Positions 1-5,286 of a stretch of DNA of 8,820 bases are shown in pieces. This DNA comes from a bacterium UBP2_UBA4780. Its GTDB lineage: Bacteria; Edwardsbacteria; AC1; EtOH8. The first letter of the stretch is position 1; every line of letters begins with the position of its first letter. A program made the translations under genes and the position numbers. The notes under the pieces were generated by a model that worked only from the letters and a program-made list of their open reading frames with translations, did no database searches and had not been told where the DNA came from. The stretch covers positions 1 to 8,820 of the forward strand of contig DHHE01000151.1 of NCBI GenBank assembly GCA_002403115.1. The letters run 5' to 3'.

Positions 1-26
1 GCCCCTGTTTTTCCAGGGGCTTTTTT
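1..26 (+). terminator. Rho-independent terminator of an upstream gene
   Basis: A 7-bp perfect stem (1-7 GCCCCTG with 14-20 CAGGGGC) with a 6-nt pyrimidine loop is followed at once by six T residues (21-26). This is the standard intrinsic-terminator layout. The gene it serves lies left of the window, so the stem may extend further upstream. Confidence 0.85.
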
Positions 27-34
27 GTTATAAT
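26..34 (+). promoter_or_regulatory. Possible extended -10 promoter for the MFS-coaE-prfB unit
   Basis: A perfect TATAAT lies at 29-34, preceded by TG at 26-27 with one spacer base, which is the extended -10 form. No good -35 is seen at 16-18 nt spacing; the best is TGTTTT at 6-11, inside the terminator stem-loop. If used, transcription would start near 41 and leave a leader of about 107 nt before the first gene. The same TG-n-TATAAT form recurs in the two clear promoters further along the window. The missing -35 keeps this tentative. Confidence 0.4.
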
Positions 35-48
35 TACAATAAGCTTTT

Positions 49-130
49 CCCGCGAAAGACACGAAACGACTCCAAAATCGTCAATCTGATCCAGCAGGTC
101 AGTTTTCGCGTATTTTGCAGGTTTCGCGGG
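49..130. repeat. Inverted repeats CCCGCGAAA / TTTCGCGGG in the leader
   Basis: CCCGCGAAA at 49-57 is exactly complementary to TTTCGCGGG at 122-130. Its inner part CGCGAAA (51-57) also matches TTTCGCG at 104-110, so one left arm has two possible partners. The outer right arm ends one base before the Shine-Dalgarno of the first gene (132-138). The stretch GCGAAAGACACGAAA (52-66) resembles a sequence I recall as a dispersed intergenic repeat in many metagenomic genomes. It could be such a repeat remnant or a structured leader. No gene is visible in 27-147. Confidence 0.45.
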
Positions 131-147
131 CAGGAAAGAATCGATTC

Positions 148-1431
148 ATGCTCTCAAGGGCCTACGACAAGCTTTTCGGCTTCTACCGCGAGTTCCAGCC
201 CGCCCAGCGCCGGGCCTACTGGCTTTTGGTCGTAGCCTCGGCCTTCGACGGCGTCACCCAGGGTGTGTTCCTGCTCCAGGAGACCATCGCCAAACGGTCG
301 CTTTCGGCCACCGATTTCCAGATCTCCCTCATCGGCCTGATCGCCAACTCCACCATGCTGCTGGCCGCCCTGGTGGCGGTTCTGTTCTCCAACCGCAGCA
401 AGAAGTGGCTGCTGGTGCTCGGCCTGGCCTTCGGCCGGCTGATATTCCTGGGGTCGTTCCTGATCGATTCCAGCGGACTCTTCCTGGCATTCCTCTTCCT
501 CTACCACGCGCTGTTCGCGGTGCAGACCCCCATCCTCAACTCGTTCTTCCAGTCGCACATCGGCAGCAGGCGGGGCCAGGCCTTCGCCGTCACCCGGATG
601 GCCCTGATGGCCCTGTCCATAATCAGCGCCCTGACGGTGGGCGCCCTGCTGGACGCCGACCCGAAATTGTTCCCCTGGCTGCTGTCGGCGGTGGCCCTGT
701 CCGGGACCGTCACCTACGCCATCTTCATCAACCTGGATGCGGGTATCGACTACCGGTCCCGGGCGGCCGGGTCGCTGAGGAACGCGCTGGCCGGCTTCCG
801 GACCATGCTGGCCAACCGGGAGTTCCTGATGTTCGAGACGGTTTTCATGACCTACGGGATGGCCTTCATGCTGATGGTGCCGGCGGTTCCCCTGATGCTG
901 CTGAACGTGCTGGGCTTCTCCTTCTTCCAGATGGCCCAGGCCACCGGGCTTTACGCCCAGGCGTTGATCATGGTGCTGCTGCCCCTGGCCGGGCTGGTCT
1001 ACGACCGGATCGACATCTGGCGGCTGTGGACGGCCTCGCTGGCCCTGCTGCTGGGCTACCCGCTGCTGATGATGGCCGCCTACTTCGGCCGCAGCCCGGC
1101 CCTGGCCTACTCCTCGCTGGTCTTCTACTCCCTGGGGGTGACCGGAGTGCTGGTGCTGTGGAACCTGGGATCTCTCCGCTTCGCCGGACAGGGCGATTCC
1201 CTGATATACCAGGGGTTCCACGTCACCCTCACCGGCATCCGCGGCCTGGCCGGCCCGCTGTTGGGGTACCTGCTCATCTCCCGGGTGGGTTTCCCGGCGG
1301 TGTTCCTCGCCTCGGCCGGCCTGTTGCTCCTGGCCGGTGCCATGAGCGTCCTTTGCCAGCGCCGCCAGCGGGCTGGCTCCTCCTGCGCCCTGCCCGGCCT
1401 GCCGTATCTCGGGATATCCAGGAGGCGTTAG
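148..1431 (+). CDS. Major facilitator superfamily (MFS) transporter, substrate unknown
   Basis: This is a polytopic inner-membrane protein of 427 residues with about twelve hydrophobic segments. Rough positions are 25-45, 59-81, 87-106, 110-130, 147-169, 176-195, 227-254, 267-285, 291-313, 319-339, 360-377 and 380-401. A hydrophilic central loop near 196-226 divides the two halves. Length, the two-times-six layout, the basic N-R-S-K-K loop after the second segment and the S-R-R-G loop after the fourth fit the MFS secondary-transporter fold. Nothing I can see identifies the substrate. The ATG at 148 is preferred because AGGAAAG (132-138) lies 9 nt upstream; an in-frame TTG at 115 has no Shine-Dalgarno. 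The stop is 1 nt before coaE, so the two are almost certainly co-transcribed and perhaps translationally coupled. The basic C-terminal tail is probably cytoplasmic. Confidence 0.85.
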   Translation: MLSRAYDKLFGFYREFQPAQRRAYWLLVVASAFDGVTQGVFLLQETIAKRSLSATDFQISLIGLIANSTMLLAALVAVLFSNRSKKWLLVLGLAFGRLIFLGSFLIDSSGLFLAFLFLYHALFAVQTPILNSFFQSHIGSRRGQAFAVTRMALMALSIISALTVGALLDADPKLFPWLLSAVALSGTVTYAIFINLDAGIDYRSRAAGSLRNALAGFRTMLANREFLMFETVFMTYGMAFMLMVPAVPLMLLNVLGFSFFQMAQATGLYAQALIMVLLPLAGLVYDRIDIWRLWTASLALLLGYPLLMMAAYFGRSPALAYSSLVFYSLGVTGVLVLWNLGSLRFAGQGDSLIYQGFHVTLTGIRGLAGPLLGYLLISRVGFPAVFLASAGLLLLAGAMSVLCQRRQRAGSSCALPGLPYLGISRRR

Positions 1432-1432
1432 G

Positions 1433-2083
1433 ATGTCGCGGACAAGGGGGAAGGCGCAATCACCGGTCCCGGTGATCGGCATCACCGGCGGGGCCGGCTC
1501 GGGCAAGAGCGCGGTGGCCCAGATATTCCGCCAACGGGGCGCCAGGGTGGTGGACGCCGACCGCCTGGGACACCGGCTGTTGCGCCGGGGTTCCCGATGC
1601 TACGTAAAGATAGTAAAGGCCTTCGGCCCCGGCATTCTCAGCCGCCGGGGGACGATCGACCGGCGCCGCCTGGGCGACCTGGTGTTCTCCGGCTCCCGGA
1701 AGTGGAGGAGGCTAAACCGCATCGTGCATCCGGAGCTGGTGCGGCAAGTCAAAACTCGAATATCAAGGCTCAAAAGGAGCGGGGACGGGCCGGTGGTGGT
1801 GGACGCGGCGCTGCTGGCCGACTGGGGGCTTCATAGGGGGATGGACTGGACGATAGTGGTGGAGGCGCCGGTCGGGATTCGGCTGAAAAGACTTGAGGGC
1901 AAGGGCGTTTCCCGGACGAAAGCCCGCGGCATCATGGCCGCCCAGATGACGGCCGGGCGGCTGCGCCGGCTGGCCGGCGAGGTGATTGACAACGCGGGGA
2001 CCAGGTCAGCCCTCAAGCGCAGGGCCGGCGCCGCCTGGTCGCGGATCGCGAAAATGGTTGCAAAGAAGCCGGCGATGTTATAG
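1433..2083 (+). CDS. coaE: Dephospho-CoA kinase
   Basis: Catalyses the last step of coenzyme A biosynthesis, ATP-dependent phosphorylation of the 3'-hydroxyl of dephospho-CoA, in the cytoplasm. The 216-residue length is typical. A Walker A P-loop GGAGSGKS occupies residues 19-26. It is followed by the family's D-A-D (41-43), the H-P pair (99-100) after a basic R-R-L-N-R-I stretch, the V-V-V-D-A-A-L-L strand (121-128), which corresponds to the usual 'P-L-L' core, and a late Q-M...R-L...A-G-E-V-I-D-N segment (171-187), where the common A-D is A-G. The ATG at 1433 is supported by AGGAGG at 1420-1425, 7 nt away and inside the end of the transporter gene. The protein is unusually rich in Arg and Lys. 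It lies between the transporter (1 nt) and prfB (26 nt), indicating an operon. Confidence 0.93.
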   Translation: MSRTRGKAQSPVPVIGITGGAGSGKSAVAQIFRQRGARVVDADRLGHRLLRRGSRCYVKIVKAFGPGILSRRGTIDRRRLGDLVFSGSRKWRRLNRIVHPELVRQVKTRISRLKRSGDGPVVVDAALLADWGLHRGMDWTIVVEAPVGIRLKRLEGKGVSRTKARGIMAAQMTAGRLRRLAGEVIDNAGTRSALKRRAGAAWSRIAKMVAKKPAML

Positions 2084-2109
2084 AATTAGGCAAATGCGAG
2101 GAGATAAAA

Positions 2110-3241
2110 ATGACGACAAGCGAGCTGCGCGAGCAGTGCCAGATAGCCGACGAGAACCTGCGCAACCTGCGGAGGTATCTTTGACCTAGAAAGGCAGGAA
2201 AAGGAGCTGGCCGAGTACGAGGCCAGGATGGCGGCCCCGGACTTCTGGAACGACAACGTCCGGGCCAAGGAGGTCATAGCCGAGGCCAACCGGCGCCGGG
2301 ACTGGGTCGACGCTTGGCAACAGCTGCGCAAGTCCTGCGACGACTCCCTGGGGCTGCTGGAACTGGTGGAGGAGGGCGACAGTGAGTCGCTGGGGGAGAT
2401 CGGGTCCGACCTGGCCCGGCTGGACCAGGGGATCGAATCCCTGGAGTTCCGCCACATGCTGCGGGGCGAGGACGACGCCCGCGGCGCCATCATGACCGTC
2501 CACCCCGGGGCCGGCGGCACCGAGAGCCAGGACTGGGCCCAGATGCTGATGCGGATGTACACCCGGTGGATGGAGCGCAGCGGCTACACCTACAAGGTCA
2601 TCGAACTGCAGCCTGGCGAGGAAGCGGGGCTGAAGAGCGCCACCATCGAGGTTTCCGGGAAGTACGCCTTCGGCTACCTCAAGGCCGAGATCGGCGTCCA
2701 CCGGCTGGTGCGCATCTCGCCCTTCGACGCCAACAAGCGGCGCCACACCTCTTTCGCCTCCATCTTCGTCTACCCGGAGATCGAGGACGAGATCAAGGTG
2801 GAGATCAACGAGGCCGACCTGCGGATCGACGTCTACCGGGCGGGCTCGGCCGGGGGGCAGAACGTCAACAAGCTGGAGACGGCCATCCGCATCGTCCACA
2901 TCCCCACCGGCATCGTCGTCTGCTCCCAGAACGAGCGCTCCCAGCACCAGAACCGGCTCAACGCCTACAAGGTGCTGCGCTCACGGCTCTACCAGCACCA
3001 CCGGGCCGAGGAGGAGAAGAAGAAGCAGGCCCTGGAGGCCACCAAGGCCGACATCGCCTGGGGCAGCCAGATCCGCTCCTACGTCTTCCAACCCTACTCC
3101 CTGGTCAAGGACCACCGCACCGGGGAGGAGACCGGCGACGTCCAGGCGGTGATGGACGGGGAGCTGGACGCCTTCATCCAGGCCTACCTAAAGCGGGGCG
3201 CCCAGCCGGTGAGGAACGCGGAGAAGCAAGAGAAGCCATAG
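2110..3241 (+). CDS. prfB: Peptide chain release factor 2 (RF2), expressed by programmed +1 frameshift
   Basis: RF2 recognises UGA and UAA stop codons in the ribosomal A site and triggers peptidyl-tRNA hydrolysis. Translation starts at ATG 2110, with AGGAG at 2099-2103 six nt upstream. It reads 24 codons to an in-frame TGA at 2182-2184, then continues after skipping T2182, from GAC at 2183, giving 376 residues. The first codons (M-T-T-S-E-L-R-E) and the post-shift D-L-E-R-Q-E-K-E-L form the usual N-terminal helix. In the full protein the SPF tripeptide that reads the stop codon is at about 203-205 and the catalytic GGQ at about 248-250. Both lie within two residues of the E. coli positions as I recall them. 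Starting instead at ATG 2228 would remove the conserved N-terminal helix and ignore the frameshift site. The coordinates given span both frames, so a single-frame translation would look broken although the gene is intact. Expression is predicted to rise when RF2 is scarce (autoregulation). Confidence 0.96.
2170..2185 (+). promoter_or_regulatory. prfB: prfB programmed +1 frameshift site
   Basis: The sequence reads CGG AGG TAT CTT TGA C. It has an internal Shine-Dalgarno-like GGAGG (2171-2175), three bases of spacing (TAT), the slippery codon CTT (2179-2181), the in-frame stop TGA (2182-2184) and a following C that weakens termination. It matches the classic bacterial site from TATCTTTGAC onward. 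The peptidyl-tRNA slips from CTT to TTT, so decoding resumes at GAC (2183-2185). The downstream frame joins the main RF2 frame without a further stop, which confirms the shift is needed. Confidence 0.96.
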
Positions 3242-3335
3242 GCCGGCGACCCCGGCCAGGGACCGATCACTGAATGCACACCATCCGGCACCAGACCGGT
3301 CAACCCGACAAAACAAACCACAAGGAGGAACGCCC

Positions 3336-3566
3336 ATGTTAGCAGCCTACGAGCTCATCAACTGCAGCGCCGGAGCCTCGGAGAGGGTGGCCGCGGCCCT
3401 GCGCCGGATCAAGGGGGTGAAGCAGGCCCACGTGGTCACCGGCCTGCACGACGTGGTGGCCTACGTCGAGGCCAAAAATCTGAACGAGCTGACCAAGCTG
3501 ATCATTTCCAAGATCCAGGGCACCAAGGGGGTGACCAAGACCGTCACCTGCATGGTGGTCAACTGA
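3336..3566 (+). CDS. Stand-alone Lrp/AsnC ligand-binding (RAM) domain protein
   Basis: This 76-residue protein corresponds to the C-terminal effector-binding domain of Lrp/AsnC regulators. It shows a first strand (L2-N9), a helix (S15-R24), the G-V-K-Q-A-H-V-V-T-G strand and turn (27-36), H-D-V-V-A-Y-V-E (38-45), a helix (L49-I60) and the closing G-V-T-K-T-V-T-C strand (65-72). The helix-turn-helix half of a full regulator is absent and no room exists for it upstream. Such free-standing domains are known to form ring oligomers and bind amino acids; they are thought to sense amino acids or associate with full-length regulators. The ligand cannot be read from the sequence. AAGGAGG at 3322-3328, 7 nt before the ATG, is the strongest ribosome binding site in the window and suggests abundant expression. 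It sits 94 nt after prfB with no clear promoter between, so read-through from prfB is likely. Confidence 0.88.
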   Translation: MLAAYELINCSAGASERVAAALRRIKGVKQAHVVTGLHDVVAYVEAKNLNELTKLIISKIQGTKGVTKTVTCMVVN

Positions 3567-3582
3567 CGGCCAAGGCCGGACG

Positions 3583-3618
3583 AAAAGGGGGCGCCCCGGC
3601 GGGGCGCCCCCCTTTTTT
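3583..3618 (+). terminator. Strong Rho-independent terminator
   Basis: A perfect 11-bp stem (3587-3597 with 3601-3611) closes on a GGC loop and is followed after one C by six T residues (3613-3618). Four A residues at 3583-3586 precede the stem, so it may also act in the reverse direction. It ends the transporter-coaE-prfB-RAM unit and insulates the promoter that begins 23 nt later. Confidence 0.95.
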
Positions 3619-3640
3619 GCCGATATTTTGCCGAAAAACA

Positions 3641-3669
3641 TTGACAAAAAGGGTTTTTAGTGGTATAAT
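3641..3669 (+). promoter_or_regulatory. Consensus sigma70 promoter of the first paralogue
   Basis: TTGACA at 3641-3646 and TATAAT at 3664-3669 are both perfect and separated by the ideal 17 nt. TG at 3661-3662 also gives an extended -10. The predicted start near 3676 leaves a leader of about 30 nt. So complete a match in a GC-rich genome predicts high basal expression. Confidence 0.92.
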
Positions 3670-3705
3670 ACTATATGAAGTGATATGGCTTGATAGGGTA
3701 AAAAC

Positions 3706-5154
3706 ATGAAGATATTCCATTCGACCCTCTGCTCCCTGGCGGCATGGGCGCTATTGGCCTCCGGTGCTGCGGCCGGGGTGATGGTGCTTCCGGCCGACGG
3801 GGTGCTGGTGGACAACGACAAGTGGTGGAACATACCCCACGTCTTCGCCGACGACGGGCTGTACGCCATCGACACCATGCTCACCAGTTTCAACCAGCAC
3901 AAGTTCCGGGTCTCGCTGACCGACCCGGCCCCGGCCGATACCCAGGGCGCGGTCATCACCTCGGTGACGCTGTATGTAAAGTCCAGGGCCCATTATCCCA
4001 AGGCCTCGCAGTCTCTCTGCCCCTTCTTCGACGGGCTGGAGGGGATGCGCTCGGCCCCCATCAAGCTGGGGACGGTGGAGATCACCAACTCCTACAACGT
4101 CACCGCCCAGGAGTCGCTTCTGGCCGACGGGCACTGGGACTGGGAGGACGTGGCCAACCTCTCGGTTGAGTACGTGCCCCGTAAGATGGGCATCGTCTAC
4201 TACGTCAATTACATCTACGCCGTGGTCACCTATGACGACACGAGCCAGGCCGCTGATTCCCACTGGTTCGCGTTCGACGCCATTTTCTCGCCGGAGACCC
4301 TGGCGGTGCCGTTCCCCGTCACCATTTCCGCCCTGGACGCCGACAGCAACCTGCTGACCGGCTACAACGGGAGCGCCCTGCTCTCGGACCTGACGGGCAC
4401 GGTCATGCCCAACGTGGTCTCCTTCAGCGGCGGGGTGTGCAACGCCGGCATAACCATCTACGACGTTTCGGCCGCCAACGTCCTGACCGTCAGCGACGGG
4501 GACACCACCGGGGTGAGCAATGCCTTCGCTGTCATCAATCCCGGCCTGCACCATTTCGAGTTCGCCCCCATCTCCTCGCCCCAGACCCAGAACACGCCGT
4601 TCGCAGTATCGCTGGCCGCCTGCGACTTTTTCGGCGACACGGTGACGGCCTTCACCGGGCAGGCCGATCTGTGGGACCTGACCGGGACGCTGTCCCCGGC
4701 CGCCACCGGCAGCTTCGCCTCCGGTATCTGGAGCGGGCCGGTGACGGTGGCCGCGGCCTTGCCGCTGGACTCGATATTCTGCGGCCACACTACTTCCCGG
4801 GGTTACTTCACGGGTTCAAGCAACGGTTTCGAGGTCCGGGAGCAGATGGGTACGGCTGGAGAGCCGGCCCAACCGCCGGCGCAGGTCAAGTCGTTCAACG
4901 CCCGCGTCAGCCCCAATCCGGTCCGGGGCCGGGCCGAGGTGGAGCTCCAGCTGCCGCGCCAGGGCCGGGTGATGGTCTCGGTGTTCAACATCCTGGGTCA
5001 GGAAGTGATGTCCCGGGACTTCGGGGACCTGCCGGCCGGGATAAGGTCCGTGTCCTGGCAGTTCGAGAAGAACCTCAATCCCGGGGTCTACTTCTTCACC
5101 ATCATGATGGACGGGGGCAACCGGCTGGTGCGGAAGGTTTCGGCGGTGCGGTAA
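3706..5154 (+). CDS. Secreted multidomain protein with T9SS-type C-terminal sorting domain, paralogue 1
   Basis: This 482-residue protein is predicted to be exported; I do not recognise its specific function. A signal peptide (basic K2, hydrophobic core 8-18, A-A-A before a likely cut after residue 23) is followed by a domain of about 160 residues (24-183). That domain carries landmarks WW (40-41), RAHY (94-97), WDW (144-146) and YYVN (165-168), and looks like an all-beta sandwich. Two tandem Ig-like repeats follow (about 186-279 and 283-378). They share H-x-F-x-F, S-P-[EQ]-T, P-F-x-V, D-L-T-G-T and a closing S-N-x-F-x-V. After a Pro-rich linker comes a C-terminal module (about 397-482) with S-P-N-P, a V-F-N-I-L-G-Q strand, L-N-P-G-V-Y-F-F and a basic final strand. 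This matches T9SS type A sorting / FlgD-Ig-like domains. C306 and C359 in the second repeat are conserved in the paralogue. The start has a weak AGGG about 8 nt upstream. The gene has its own promoter and terminator. Possible roles, all inferred: cell-surface binding, envelope structure or adhesion. Confidence 0.85.
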   Translation: MKIFHSTLCSLAAWALLASGAAAGVMVLPADGVLVDNDKWWNIPHVFADDGLYAIDTMLTSFNQHKFRVSLTDPAPADTQGAVITSVTLYVKSRAHYPKASQSLCPFFDGLEGMRSAPIKLGTVEITNSYNVTAQESLLADGHWDWEDVANLSVEYVPRKMGIVYYVNYIYAVVTYDDTSQAADSHWFAFDAIFSPETLAVPFPVTISALDADSNLLTGYNGSALLSDLTGTVMPNVVSFSGGVCNAGITIYDVSAANVLTVSDGDTTGVSNAFAVINPGLHHFEFAPISSPQTQNTPFAVSLAACDFFGDTVTAFTGQADLWDLTGTLSPAATGSFASGIWSGPVTVAAALPLDSIFCGHTTSRGYFTGSSNGFEVREQMGTAGEPAQPPAQVKSFNARVSPNPVRGRAEVELQLPRQGRVMVSVFNILGQEVMSRDFGDLPAGIRSVSWQFEKNLNPGVYFFTIMMDGGNRLVRKVSAVR

Positions 5155-5171
5155 AAGGTTGGATAATACAG

Positions 5172-5198
5172 AAAGCCCCGCTTTTTAGCGGGGCTTTT
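5172..5198 (+). terminator. Rho-independent terminator of paralogue 1
   Basis: A perfect 11-bp stem (5172-5182 with 5187-5197) closes on a TTTT loop, and the right arm runs into the T tract (5195-5198). The A run at the left foot makes a bidirectional reading possible. It begins 17 nt after the paralogue 1 stop. Confidence 0.93.
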
Positions 5199-5228
5199 AT
5201 GTTGCTCTGCAAGGAGATGCGAAAGGCT

Positions 5229-5258
5229 TTGACAAAATCCCCTAAAGCATGGTATAAT
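5229..5258 (+). promoter_or_regulatory. Consensus sigma70 promoter of the second paralogue
   Basis: TTGACA at 5229-5234 and TATAAT at 5253-5258 are perfect hexamers with 18-nt spacing, plus TG at 5250-5251 as an extended -10. TTGACAAAA and GGTATAAT match the promoter of paralogue 1, so the promoter was probably duplicated with the gene. The predicted start lies near 5265. Confidence 0.9.
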
Positions 5259-5260
5259 TA

Positions 5261-5277
5261 CCTATTAAATTAATAGG
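5261..5277. promoter_or_regulatory. Perfect 17-bp palindrome, candidate operator
   Basis: CCTATTAA (5261-5268) and TTAATAGG (5270-5277) are exact reverse complements around a single A at 5269. The palindrome begins 2 nt after the -10 hexamer, covers the predicted start (about 5265) and touches the Shine-Dalgarno AGGGG (5275-5279). Its position suits an operator for a dimeric repressor. An mRNA hairpin is less likely because the transcript would lack the first bases of the left arm. Paralogue 1 has no equivalent. Confidence 0.6.
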
Positions 5278-5286
5278 GGAAAATAC

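Noticed and set aside
115..147. TTG at 115 as start of the MFS gene
   Set aside because: No Shine-Dalgarno precedes it, whereas ATG 148 has AGGAAAG at 9 nt.
405..1475. Long + strand open frame overlapping the MFS gene in another frame
   Set aside because: The product is Pro/Arg/Gly-rich with no motif or ribosome binding site; it is a GC-driven shadow.
154..1506. Long minus-strand open frame opposite the MFS and coaE genes
   Set aside because: Its translation is a low-complexity run of G, Q, H, E, P and V typical of the antisense of GC-rich genes. The + strand holds a coherent transporter.
2186..2947. Minus-strand open frame opposite prfB
   Set aside because: Asp/Val/Gly/Leu-rich antisense shadow; prfB carries all RF2 motifs on the + strand.
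2228..3241. prfB as an ordinary single-frame gene starting at ATG 2228
   Set aside because: It has no good ribosome binding site there, and a complete canonical frameshift site with a proper start lies upstream.
3241..3257. GGCCGG/CCGGCC hairpin at the prfB stop as a terminator
   Set aside because: The 6-bp stem has no following T tract. Read-through to the RAM gene is more likely.
3751..4788. Minus-strand open frame opposite paralogue 1
   Set aside because: Composition is a GC-rich antisense shadow, and the + strand product has a signal peptide and domains shared with its paralogue.
5261..5279. RNA hairpin or thermometer sequestering the Shine-Dalgarno of paralogue 2
   Set aside because: The predicted transcription start falls inside the left arm, so the transcript would lack part of the stem; a DNA operator fits better.
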